Positions 1 to 6,400 of a DNA stretch of 33,069 nt are shown here, piece after piece. The translations under genes and the position numbers were made by a program. Numbering within the stretch: position 1 is the first letter of the stretch; each line of letters opens with the position of its first letter. The stretch covers positions 1 through 33,069 of the forward strand of contig DASYYY010000047.1 of NCBI GenBank assembly GCA_035933635.1, read 5' to 3'. The notes beneath the pieces are model-generated. The model was not told where the DNA came from and made no database searches. It saw only the letters and a program-made list of their open reading frames with translations. This stretch comes from JAKIVR01 sp035933635 (lineage in GTDB: Archaea; Thermoplasmatota; Thermoplasmata; Lutacidiplasmatales; UBA184).

Positions 1-19
1 GCGGACGCCCGCGCCGGCG

Positions 20-27
20 TTTTTAAG
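20..27 (+). promoter_or_regulatory. TATA box of the eS1 gene
   Basis: TTTTTAAG is the only A/T-rich stretch in otherwise very GC-rich DNA. Its centre is about 35 nt before the ATG at 59, which predicts a transcript start near 50 and a very short leader, as is usual in archaea. No ribosome binding site is seen before the start. Confidence 0.6.
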
Positions 28-58
28 TAGGGGCCCTCGGTGGGCGGCCCCACCATCG

Positions 59-748
59 ATGGCCGAGACGGAATCCGGCGGCAAGAAGACCACGCTCGCG
101 CGCACGGTCAAGGACAAGTGGCGCTCCAAGCACTGGTTCAAGGTCCGTGCGCCGGGGCTCTTCCAGCATGCCGAGCTCGGCGAAACGATGGCCTCCGAGC
201 CCGAGCAGGTCCTCGGGCGACACCTGGAAACGACCCTCCAGGAGCTCAGCGGGGGGGCCGACATCGGCAAGGCCCACATCAAGCTCCGTTTCCGGGTCGA
301 CCGGACGACCGGCGAGAACCAGGCCGAGACGAGCTTCGTCGGCCATGACCTGACGAGCGACTACGTCCGTCGGCTGGCCCGCCGCAAGCGTTCCAAGATC
401 GACCTGACCGTGACCGTCACGACCAAGGACGGCGTCCAGCTCGTCCTGAAGCCCGTCGCGGTGGGCGAACAACGCCTCCAGAGCCATCTCCGCACCGAGC
501 TGCGCCACCGGCTCCGGACGCTGCTGACCGACGAGGCCGCGAAGAAGGCCGCCCCCGAGTTCGTACGCGAGATGCTCGGCGGGGAGCTCGCCAAGGTGCT
601 CTCGCAGGGATTGCGGGAACTCTATCCTCTCAAGAAGATCGAGATCCGCAGCTCGATCGTTCTCGGGCCGATCGCCGAGGAGCTGCCTTCCTCGGAGGCA
701 CCCGAGATCCCCGCGGAACCGCCCGCGGGTGAGGTTCCGGCGGCGTAG
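59..748 (+). CDS. rps3ae: 30S ribosomal protein S3Ae (eS1)
   Basis: The 229-residue product is a small-subunit ribosomal protein of the eS1 (S3Ae) family, found in archaea and eukaryotes but not bacteria. Family features are the basic N-terminus with KDKWRSKHWFKVRAP (about residues 18-32), the segment ending GKAHIKLRFRVD, and the motif VGHDLTSDYVRRLARRKRSKID in the first half. The C-terminal third carries LYPLKKIEIRSS, typical of the conserved end, followed by an acidic Pro/Ala-rich tail. Length is normal for the archaeal family. The ATG at 59 is chosen because it lies a short distance downstream of a TATA box and keeps the conserved N-terminus. The tRNA gene follows 40 nt after the stop on the same strand and may share its transcript. 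Confidence 0.95.
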   Translation: MAETESGGKKTTLARTVKDKWRSKHWFKVRAPGLFQHAELGETMASEPEQVLGRHLETTLQELSGGADIGKAHIKLRFRVDRTTGENQAETSFVGHDLTSDYVRRLARRKRSKIDLTVTVTTKDGVQLVLKPVAVGEQRLQSHLRTELRHRLRTLLTDEAAKKAAPEFVREMLGGELAKVLSQGLRELYPLKKIEIRSSIVLGPIAEELPSSEAPEIPAEPPAGEVPAA

Positions 749-788
749 GGGGCCGGCAGAGCGTCCGGGTTCGGACTGCCGCCGGCAC

Positions 789-893
789 GTCGGGGTGGCT
801 CAGCCCGGTAGAGCACGGGACTCATAGCGGGACGGCCGCACGGTCGTCCCGGGAGAGATCCTGGGGCCGGGGGTTCAAATCCCCCCCCCGACA
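789..893 (+). tRNA. tRNA-Met (CAT), intron-containing
   Basis: The acceptor stem GTCGGGG (789-795) pairs perfectly with CCCCGAC (886-892); the discriminator is A893 and CCA is not encoded. The D arm is 798-814. The anticodon stem is CGGGA (816-820) with TCCTG (859-863), and the anticodon CAT is at 823-825. The T arm is 869-885 with loop TTCAAAT. An intron of about 31 nt (roughly 827-857) sits between positions 37 and 38, the standard archaeal site, and forms its own hairpin (CGGGACG with CGTCCCG). The anticodon stem lacks the three G-C pairs next to the loop that mark initiator tRNA, so this is elongator Met; tRNA-Ile2, whose CAT anticodon is modified, cannot be excluded. No TATA box is seen directly upstream. 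Confidence 0.93.
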
Positions 894-1006
894 CTAGATT
901 TGCGATTTCCTGATGTGAGAGCTCTCGGATTTCTGGACAGTCGGGCAGCGATATGAACCTCGGACGGCGACTCGCCCGAACCGGGGGGGTTGCCTCTTCG
1001 CGACCG

Positions 1007-1348
1007 CTAATCGGTCTCCACTTCTAGCAGGATCTTCTTTGATCCGATCTTCGAGAGGGCAATCGCCTCGGTGCCCTTGAGACCCATGCTCTGGCGCAGA
1101 TCCTCGGGAATCCGGAGCACCACACCACGTCCGCTTTGCGAGAGCTTGCGTTTGAGCTTGAGAGGAGCCCCCCAGATCCCCAGTCGGCGGGCGACTTTGA
1201 TCGTCCGATTGCTGTCCGCTTCGTCGATGAACTCTTCGCCACACACCGGGCAACGATGCCCGCGCTCGACGAAAGCCAGCCCCTCAAGCTCGGACAGAAT
1301 GTCGTCGACGGCGGCCAACTCCCCCTTCCCGCACACGGGACATTTCAT
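1007..1348 (-). CDS. Antitoxin: YgiT/MqsA-type zinc finger fused to AbrB-like domain
   Basis: This 113-residue protein has two CPVC knuckles (Cys3/Cys6 and Cys33/Cys36) that form the zinc finger of MqsA/YgiT-type antitoxins. A basic linker follows, then a SpoVT/AbrB-like DNA-binding segment at about residues 75-110 (VVLRIPEDLRQSMGLKGTEA). It is the second gene of a toxin-first pair, as in mqsRA, and starts 7 nt after the toxin stop. GGGGTGA before its ATG is a good ribosome binding site and includes the toxin's own TGA, so translation is probably coupled. Expected role: neutralise the upstream toxin and repress the shared promoter. The zinc finger and AbrB calls are firm; the pairing with the toxin is inferred from order and spacing. 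Confidence 0.8.
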   Translation of the reverse strand: MKCPVCGKGELAAVDDILSELEGLAFVERGHRCPVCGEEFIDEADSNRTIKVARRLGIWGAPLKLKRKLSQSGRGVVLRIPEDLRQSMGLKGTEAIALSKIGSKKILLEVETD

Positions 1349-1355
1349 GGATGAT

Positions 1356-1601
1356 TCACCCCTCGGTTCCGGTGACCACTATCACGAACTTTTCGTCCGC
1401 ATAGTAGGCGATCACGAGCTTCTTCGAGCCGCCTTTCCGCACCCAGACGGCCAGCTTGGTCCGCCCACGTCGCTCGACCCGAACCGGGTTTCGAAGAGCA
1501 TCTCGCAAGTCGTGGAGATCCCAATCCCACTTCCTCATGCGCAGGTTGCGGAAGTGTTTCGATGGCTCGATCCGGACCTCGTCGGGATCGAATGGAAGCA
1601 C
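1356..1601 (-). CDS. Small toxin-like protein (DUF4258/MqsR-like)
   Basis: The 81-residue protein has the layout of small RelE/MqsR-fold toxins: an N-terminal helix with HFRNLRMRKW, a basic central part (RNPVRVERRGRTKLAVWV), and a C-terminal beta hairpin KKLVIAYYADEKFVIVVTG that fits the DUF4258-like pattern. It starts with GTG at 1601, preceded by GGTGA 4 nt upstream. A TATA-like CCCTTATGTG lies about 35 nt before the start. The gene immediately downstream is a zinc-finger/AbrB antitoxin, giving the toxin-first order of mqsRA. If it follows the fold family it would act as an mRNA interferase, but no catalytic residue can be assigned by eye, so activity is inferred from context. Confidence 0.65.
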   Translation of the reverse strand: MLPFDPDEVRIEPSKHFRNLRMRKWDWDLHDLRDALRNPVRVERRGRTKLAVWVRKGGSKKLVIAYYADEKFVIVVTGTEG

Positions 1602-1630
1602 TATTCACCACAAGATGTAATGCGCGCCTC

Positions 1631-1640
1631 CACATAAGGG
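1631..1640. promoter_or_regulatory. Shared TATA-like box between divergent genes
   Basis: CACATAAGGG reads as CCCTTATGTG on the other strand. It is about 35 bp from the GTG of the minus-strand toxin and about 29 bp from the TTG proposed for the plus-strand gene, so one A/T patch could serve both directions. Confidence 0.4.
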
Positions 1641-1664
1641 AGCGGGCGCGGTACCGTCGGCTAC

Positions 1665-2129
1665 TTGAGGGGCCCACCCTCGCCCGTTCACGTCACCGTG
1701 CGAAGAAGCTCGCGCGCGGGTCGACTCAGACTCTGGGCCGAACTCGACGGAGATCTCGGTGTCGTCCTTGCCCAATCGAGCACCCTGTCCGGACTACGGA
1801 GGAACGCTAGGCGAGCGCTTCGGAGGGAGTGGAAGCTGGGGCACCTTTCGGAAGCACACGCGCGGCGTGGGGCAGCACCCATGCCCGAGATTCGATGGCA
1901 CCAATCCACCCGACGTTACGCCCGGCTGGCGGGGCGGACGATGACCGAGCTGCGGAGGCGAATGCGAGAGTCAACGAGAACAGTCCGAAGGATCGAGCGA
2001 GGACTCCGTCGGGCAGGCGCTTATGCCGGGGAGGCTCGCTACATCGCCCACGGCCAGGTCTACATCGAAACTGACCTGAAGAAATCGCGGCGCACCGGCC
2101 GCTTCGAGGTTGCCCCGTGGAGTCCCTGA
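1665..2129 (+). CDS. Hypothetical basic protein, possible HicB-like N-terminus
   Basis: The product (up to 154 residues) is very Arg-rich and not recognised. Its first third (RLRLWAELDGDLGVVLAQSSTLSGLRRNARRALRREW) loosely follows the HicB/UPF0150 pattern of a strand, a short turn, then a helix with regular Arg/Leu spacing. The middle is a long basic helix and the end is a short beta-like segment (EARYIAHGQVYIETDL). The start is uncertain: TTG at 1665 would suit a near-leaderless transcript from the TATA-like patch at 1631-1640, and GTG at 1698 is the alternative. It lies between two toxin-antitoxin pairs, so a regulatory or antitoxin role is possible but not shown. An open frame on the opposite strand looks less protein-like. 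Confidence 0.4.
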   Translation: MRGPPSPVHVTVRRSSRAGRLRLWAELDGDLGVVLAQSSTLSGLRRNARRALRREWKLGHLSEAHARRGAAPMPEIRWHQSTRRYARLAGRTMTELRRRMRESTRTVRRIERGLRRAGAYAGEARYIAHGQVYIETDLKKSRRTGRFEVAPWSP

Positions 2130-2143
2130 CCGCGGCGACGTCG

Positions 2144-2181
2144 GGGATTTGAACTTTCTCGCGGTTCATACCCCCGACCTC
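2144..2181. repeat. 38-nt repeated element, copy 1 (T-arm-like, palindromic flanks)
   Basis: This copy matches 4780-4818 at about 33 of 38 positions with one 1-nt gap; the core TTTCTCGCGGTTCA is identical. On the minus strand it reads GTTCAAATCCCCGAC, like a tRNA T-loop plus acceptor strand. GTCGGGG at 2140-2146 pairs with CCCCGAC at 2172-2178, the same seven bases as the acceptor stem of the tRNA at 789-893. GCGGTTCA (2161-2168) also pairs with TGAACCGC (2182-2189). Confidence 0.6.
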
Positions 2182-2220
2182 TGAACCGCCAGTTACTGAG
2201 GTGAAATCCGGCGATTCTGG

Positions 2221-2238
2221 GACTCCTCAGTTGGAGTC
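2221..2238. repeat. Short hairpin upstream of the AbrB/PIN pair
   Basis: GACTCC at 2221-2226 and GGAGTC at 2233-2238 form a perfect 6-bp stem with a 6-nt loop. It belongs to the palindrome-rich stretch between the unknown gene and the next promoter. A role as an RNA end structure is possible but unproven. Confidence 0.4.
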
Positions 2239-2375
2239 TTGACCTCGGACCCCCCTGCGAGCCCCGGACTATCTCGTTCGACTCCGCGACGACACTCGGA
2301 CGATCTTTCCCCGAACAGTCGACGGCAGGGTCCGATCGGAAACTTCGAACACCGAGGGTCACCCGAAAGGCAGAC

Positions 2376-2385
2376 ATATTATAAT
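2376..2385 (+). promoter_or_regulatory. TATA box of the AbrB/PIN pair
   Basis: ATATTATAAT is one of the most A/T-rich runs in the window. Its centre lies 14 nt before the ATG at 2395 and 20 nt before the ATG at 2401, so the transcript would be leaderless or nearly so, and the second ATG may be the real start. Confidence 0.6.
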
Positions 2386-2394
2386 CTCATTACT

Positions 2395-2613
2395 ATGCGT
2401 ATGTCGGAGTTCGACGCGATTGTGCGCAAGGTGGGGGACTCGATGGGCATCCTCATTCCGGCCGGCGTGGTGAAGGAACTGCGCGCAAGACCCGGGAGCA
2501 AGATCCACATCGTCATCCCGTCGAAAGTGGATTGGTCGAAGATCCGGGGAAGATTCCACTCGAAAACTCCAACCCACGAGCTGATCCTGGCCGCGCGGAC
2601 GGAGCGGGATTGA
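2395..2613 (+). CDS. AbrB/SpoVT-type antitoxin (VapB-like)
   Basis: The 72-residue protein carries the swapped-hairpin AbrB motif VRKVGDSMGILIPAGVVKEL near its N-terminus, followed by PGSKIHIVIPS and a C-terminal tail (KIRGRFHSKTPTHELILAARTERD) of the kind that wraps the partner toxin. It begins at ATG 2395 or 2401, directly after a strong TATA box; the second ATG fits promoter spacing better. Its stop overlaps the start of the next gene (TTGA), so translation is coupled to the PIN protein. Likely role: bind and neutralise the PIN partner and repress its own promoter. The family assignment is secure; the partner is inferred from the overlap. Confidence 0.85.
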   Translation: MRMSEFDAIVRKVGDSMGILIPAGVVKELRARPGSKIHIVIPSKVDWSKIRGRFHSKTPTHELILAARTERD

Positions 2614-2981
2614 GCCTCTTTCTCGATTCTTACGCCATCGTCGAGATGGCCCGGGACAACTCTCGCTACGACTTTGTCGAGGTCGAGGAGGTTGCTACCT
2701 CGACTCGGAACCTGCTCGAATCCTACTACGTCCTAGCGGACGCTGGAGAGGCAACGCTGGTGGTCAGGATCCTGGAGGAACTCTCCCCCATCGCCGTCGA
2801 CCTCCCGAAGGATCTCATCCCGGAGATTGCTCGGTTCCGCCTGGCGAAGAAGGGCGCGACCGGCCGCCGATTCTCCTATGCGGCTGCTGCGGGGTACGTC
2901 TACGCCCTGGATCGCGGGCATGAGTTCCTTACCGGCGCCGAGGAGTTCGAGGGTCTCGAGCGTGTGCGGTTTGTTCGGTAG
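2610..2981 (+). CDS. PIN-domain protein, VapC-like, with two catalytic Asp replaced by Ala
   Basis: The fold is recognisable: FLDSYAIVEMA at the N-terminus (first Asp), LLESYYVLADAGEA in the middle, and FSYAAAAGYVYALDRGHEFLTGAEEFEGLERVRFV at the end. Working VapC proteins carry Asp in two places in the last block (a YAD-type motif and TGD); here both are Ala (YAA, codon GCT; TGA-E-E, codon GCC), while the surrounding residues are intact. The start is TTG 2610, overlapping the antitoxin stop by 4 nt with GGAGCGGGA just upstream. Length (123 residues) is slightly short of typical. It is probably a catalytically weak or dead nuclease that still binds its antitoxin, perhaps as a co-repressor. The substitutions are seen directly; loss of activity is inferred. 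Confidence 0.8.
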   Translation: MSLFLDSYAIVEMARDNSRYDFVEVEEVATSTRNLLESYYVLADAGEATLVVRILEELSPIAVDLPKDLIPEIARFRLAKKGATGRRFSYAAAAGYVYALDRGHEFLTGAEEFEGLERVRFVR

Positions 2982-2983
2982 GA

Positions 2984-3322
2984 ATGACTCCTCACGGTCG
3001 GGTCCTGAGAGTGACGCCCAGGTCCCCCGGACCAGACCCCGGCCGGCGTTCTCCGTACGAGGGCAAGCTCGGACGTGAGCAAGGGAACTTCCGGCTATCG
3101 CGATCCCAAGGCCAGCTGGTCGCCTACGTCTACTGGTACACGAACGTCCATCGCATCCCACCGTCGGAGAACGAGATCGCGGAGTTCCTTGGAGGACGCA
3201 GCCCGTCCGCGCACGTGATGATGGTTCGACGCGGTTGCAGGGGTGTCCTGACCCGCCGGCCCGGGGAGCCGAGGTCCCTCAAAGTCCTCCTACCACGTGA
3301 GGCGATTCCCGATCTCGAGTGA
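2984..3322 (+). CDS. LexA-like winged helix-turn-helix protein
   Basis: The protein has 112 residues. From about residue 36 it resembles the N-terminal DNA-binding domain of LexA: LSRSQGQLVAYVYWYTNVHR, then IPPSENEIAEFLG (helix-turn-helix), GRSPSAHVMMVRRGCRGVL and a wing ending RRPGEPRSLKVLLP. The LexA peptidase domain is absent, so this is a stand-alone winged helix. The first 35 residues are Pro/Arg-rich and may be disordered. The ATG at 2984 is two bases after the stop of the PIN gene, which suggests one transcript with the AbrB/PIN pair. Its role is probably a regulator of this small module, or a third component of it. Confidence 0.6.
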   Translation: MTPHGRVLRVTPRSPGPDPGRRSPYEGKLGREQGNFRLSRSQGQLVAYVYWYTNVHRIPPSENEIAEFLGGRSPSAHVMMVRRGCRGVLTRRPGEPRSLKVLLPREAIPDLE

Positions 3323-3768
3323 GGAATGGCTGGGAGGCAACCGCCGTTCGGTTCGGAATTTGAAAATTCTTTCGGGGCACCCCCACGTGACCTGCGAAGG
3401 GTTCAAAGTTTCCGACTAGGGCCGACGCCGCACCCGAATCTCGAGTGCTGGAGATGTGCGCACAGCTCCCGACCGGCGGGCCAGTCGGGCTAAAGTAGCT
3501 CGAGACAAGTTGGAGAAGGAATGCGGGGCGAGAATCCTCTGGCCACCCGCGTCTCTAAGTCTCGGAACGTCACACAATCGCCCTCCGCGTCTCGGCCGAC
3601 CTTCGACAACCTCGGGCACCGGGGCCGCGACGCCGGCCCGGACCGGCCTGCCGCCGCCAATCTCACGCGCAGGATCACCACGCGCCCGAACTGCCGCGGG
3701 CCGGCTGAGCGGCCCGCCGCTACTACCCTCTGGTCGGCCGGCCCGCCGACTCGGAGATCGTCGGGACC
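3323..3768. other. Gene-poor stretch with dyads
   Basis: No convincing gene is seen. GAATTT-GA-AAATTC at 3356-3369 is a perfect A/T-rich dyad that could be an operator or promoter, but nothing starts 25-30 nt downstream. GGGTTCAAAGTTTCCGACTA at 3399-3418 recalls a decayed tRNA T-loop and acceptor end, in the same orientation as the tRNA at 789-893. CCCGAC and GTCGGG frame 3468-3489 as a hairpin. The last 60 nt read in frame with the following glycosidase but contain a stop at 3706. Confidence 0.45.
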
Positions 3769-4602
3769 ATGATCTACGGGGTGTCCGGGCTCCGGCAGCC
3801 GCCGCAGAACCCCACGCAGGATTTCGACAAAATCCTGCAGCTCGGGCTGTGGGTGCGCGACGGGGTGGACCGGCCCGAGTGGACGACCGTCTATTCGCTG
3901 GCCGACCGGGGCGTCAACATCGTGGCCAATCTGGGCAAGGCGGCGATGCCGGGAAACTTCTCCCTGGCCGACTGGGAGGCGAAGGTGCGGGACTCGGTCG
4001 CCCGATACCCCAAGGTGAGGGCGTGGGAGATCTGGAACGAACCCCAGAACCCCGGCGAACGGCAGGGCTACTGGGATGGGACACCGGCCCATTACGTGGA
4101 CCTGCTGCGAACCGCCTACCCGGCGATCAAGAGCGCCAATCCCTCCGCGATCGTGCTGGGCTTCGGCGGGTTGCCCGCGAACGTCCTCAATACGCCGGCC
4201 CAGCCGTTCCGAGACGAGGTCCTCTCGTCGGGGGGCGGCGCCTACTTTGATGCCTTCGCCGTGCACGTTTACCCGAGCGTCAAGCCCCCGGAACCAGGGA
4301 TGACCCTGGACAAGCGGCTGGTCAGGATTCGGAACGGGCTCTCCGACCACCTCGCCGCCGTGCGCAAACCGATCTGGCTCACGGAGACCGCCGCGGGGGC
4401 GAGCTGGTGGGACCAGCGGGAGTACATCCAGAAGGCGTTCCCCCTGTTCGAAGGGCTGGGCATCGCCGCCGTTTTTTGGTTCACCCTCAGGGACGGCAAG
4501 CAATCGATCGACGGCGCGAACTACGGCCTTCTGGACTCGAACGGGAATCCCAAGGAGCCCGCGTTCTCCGAGTTTGCCCGGGCCGTCCGGGCTCGGCCGT
4601 GA
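3769..4602 (+). CDS. Clan GH-A-like glycoside hydrolase, N-terminus doubtful
   Basis: The 277-residue product is a TIM-barrel glycosidase. WEIWNEP places the acid/base Glu at residue 91 (strand 4), and WLTETAAGA places the likely nucleophile Glu at residue 206 (strand 7). Other barrel elements are VNIVANLG, YFDAFAVHVYP and AAVFWFTLRDG. The family resembles GH5/GH39-type enzymes; substrate cannot be assigned. ATG 3769 is the only start after an in-frame TGA at 3706, yet the preceding 18 codons (YYPLVGRPADSEIVG region) look coding and no signal peptide is present, while the other glycosidase of this window is secreted. The gene may therefore be 5'-truncated or interrupted, or it may act inside the cell. 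Its end faces the convergent ATPase gene. Confidence 0.75.
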   Translation: MIYGVSGLRQPPQNPTQDFDKILQLGLWVRDGVDRPEWTTVYSLADRGVNIVANLGKAAMPGNFSLADWEAKVRDSVARYPKVRAWEIWNEPQNPGERQGYWDGTPAHYVDLLRTAYPAIKSANPSAIVLGFGGLPANVLNTPAQPFRDEVLSSGGGAYFDAFAVHVYPSVKPPEPGMTLDKRLVRIRNGLSDHLAAVRKPIWLTETAAGASWWDQREYIQKAFPLFEGLGIAAVFWFTLRDGKQSIDGANYGLLDSNGNPKEPAFSEFARAVRARP

Positions 4603-4941
4603 TCGCGGCCAAAGGCCCACCGACGATCCGTCGGACGCGGTGGACCGTCGGCGCAACCTCCTCGTTTCGGTGCCGGGCCGCGTGGCGCTGGCCCGACCCG
4701 CTCGTCACTCCTCCGGGGGATCGCGCCTTCCCTGGTCCTCGCGGGCCCGGGCCCGATCCAGCGCGCTCGGTTCGACCCAGGGATTCGAGCTTTCTCGCGG
4801 TTCAGCCCCCCCGACATCGGGACAACGAGTATCTGACGCGACACCGCCTTGCATCGTCGATCGTCCGGTAGGGTGCAACCCTCGAACGCGCTGACCGGGT
4901 TACCGTCCGGGTGCAGGCGTCCGTGCGGCCACGTACGACGA
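4603..4941. other. Intergenic stretch between convergent genes
   Basis: No gene is supported here. It lies between the ends of the glycosidase and the ATPase gene. It holds a GGGCCCGGGCCC palindrome near 4743-4755 and the second copy of the 38-nt element at 4780-4818; otherwise I see nothing specific. Confidence 0.5.
4780..4818. repeat. 38-nt repeated element, copy 2
   Basis: This copy matches 2144-2181 with an identical core TTTCTCGCGGTTCA, substitutions mostly in the T-arm-like part, and one extra C. The palindromic outer arms of copy 1 are not kept here, so the core rather than the stem is conserved. Copies 1 and 2 have the same orientation. Confidence 0.6.
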
Positions 4942-6399
4942 TCAGGCCAGCATCAGGAAGTCCGCGAGGGGCACAAAGAGCAGCGGTGGACTGAGTTCGA
5001 GCACGTCCTTCGTGATCACGAGGCCGAGCGGGGCGTGCTTCTCTTCAATGAAACTACGGATTCCCTCGAGGTGCTGGCGCGGATCGGCGCGGAACTTGAC
5101 CTCAATGGGTAGGGGCTGACCCGAAACCTCGATCACGACATCGACCTCATGGCCTCGGCGGTTCCGCCAGTAGAAGACCTCGGACCCGACGCCTCCGCCG
5201 AGATTGAACGCCAGCCGCTTGGCATGTTCGTGGACCACGCTTTCGGCGACCGAGCCCATATCCTCGGGGCTCGTAAGCAAGCTGCGATCCAATCTCCCGC
5301 GTAGGACGTTGAGCAGGCCGGGATTCGGCACGTAGACCTTCTTCTGCTTCCTCAGCCGCGACGGGCGGCTGCGGGAGTAGAACGACGCCCGAGAGATGAG
5401 GAACGCCTCTTCGAGGTAGTCCAGGTACTCGACCAGAGTTCGCTGCTCTAATCCCACGGGTTCCGCAAGGCCGGCGTAGCTCGCGAGCCCGCCACTTTGG
5501 GAAGCGACCAGGCTCAGCAGGTCCTCCAACACCCGGGTGGAGGAGCGGATCTCGTGGAACCGATACAGGTCGTGAGCGAGGGTCAGCTTGACGTACTCGT
5601 CGAGGCGCCGGGCACATGCCGCGGGGTCGGTCGATTGGGCGAGCTCCGGGTATCCGTCGACGAGGAGGTACCAGTCGAGAGTCGATGCGATGGCGACCCG
5701 CTGCTTCGCCGATCTCGGACGCCGCTTGAGGAGTTCGGCATGGAGGATGTCGGGTCGGCCCCGCCGCATCGCGGGAACGATGGCGGTTCTCGCCTCGAGG
5801 TAGCCGTCGTTCGCCCGGTGATCACCGGTTCTGAGCGACATCACGTCGACGAACTTCCAACTCAGGAGGAGCTGGGTGGACACTCTCCCGGCCAGGCTCG
5901 CCGATGCGCCCGACTTCAGCTCCGAGTTCGAACTGGAGGACACCAAGAATCGGAGGGGATATCGAAAGTCGAACCACCCCTTGAGGTCCCGATGCCAGTT
6001 CGGGGCCTTGGTCACTTCGTCGAGCAATATGTAGGCGGGACCGTCGAGACCCCGGAACGGTTGTCGAAGGACACGTTCCTCGTACGTGCGGACGACGTCG
6101 TTGAGCGGATCGGCGGCGGCCAATCCGAGCCCGGGCAGGTCGAAGCTGGCGAACAGCACTCGGTTCGGCGGCACCCCGCTCTCGAGAAGGTCGCGAAGCA
6201 GCTGGTACATCAGCGTAGTCTTGCCCACTTGTCGCGGCCCGGCCAGCGCGACGATCGGCCGCCCGTCGAGCTTCTTCCGAAGAACGAAGAAGTCCCTTCG
6301 CCGGTACGGCGGAGCGAGGGAAGATGGCACCCCACCGCCGGTCCACCAGGGATTCGCTTCGGAGAGAATCTGAAGGAGGCGTTCTGGGTCAGGTGGCAT
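4942..6399 (-). CDS. AAA_14/DUF4143 family ATPase
   Basis: This 485-residue protein has the standard layout of the archaeal/bacterial AAA_14-DUF4143 family. Walker A is GPRQVGKT (residues 54-61) and Walker B is YILLDE (Asp127, Glu128), followed by a LVSSSSNSELKSG sensor region. The C-terminal DUF4143 half ends in a PD-(D/E)xK-like block, with HEVDVVIEVSGQPLPIEVK near residue 430. Such proteins are common in accessory regions; their physiological role is poorly defined, with nuclease or toxin links suggested for some. The ATG at 6399 follows an A/T-rich TATA box and an inverted repeat. Its GC is lower than in the downstream surface genes, in line with an acquired island. Confidence 0.9.
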   Translation of the reverse strand: MPPDPERLLQILSEANPWWTGGGVPSSLAPPYRRRDFFVLRKKLDGRPIVALAGPRQVGKTTLMYQLLRDLLESGVPPNRVLFASFDLPGLGLAAADPLNDVVRTYEERVLRQPFRGLDGPAYILLDEVTKAPNWHRDLKGWFDFRYPLRFLVSSSSNSELKSGASASLAGRVSTQLLLSWKFVDVMSLRTGDHRANDGYLEARTAIVPAMRRGRPDILHAELLKRRPRSAKQRVAIASTLDWYLLVDGYPELAQSTDPAACARRLDEYVKLTLAHDLYRFHEIRSSTRVLEDLLSLVASQSGGLASYAGLAEPVGLEQRTLVEYLDYLEEAFLISRASFYSRSRPSRLRKQKKVYVPNPGLLNVLRGRLDRSLLTSPEDMGSVAESVVHEHAKRLAFNLGGGVGSEVFYWRNRRGHEVDVVIEVSGQPLPIEVKFRADPRQHLEGIRSFIEEKHAPLGLVITKDVLELSPPLLFVPLADFLMLA

Positions 6400-6400
6400 C

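Noticed and set aside
789..893. Initiator tRNA-Met
   Set aside because: The anticodon stem lacks three consecutive G-C pairs next to the loop.
3521..3772. Small open frame before the glycosidase, preceded by GGAGAAGGA
   Set aside because: The ribosome binding site abuts the ATG with no spacing, and the translation is polar, low complexity and lacks a signal peptide.
3490..4656. Long open frame on the minus strand opposite the glycosidase
   Set aside because: Arg/Pro/Gly-rich translation with no domain; the plus strand encodes intact catalytic motifs.
4849..5112. Short open frame overlapping the 3' end of the ATPase gene
   Set aside because: Antisense to a conserved DUF4143 domain, with no promoter or ribosome binding site.
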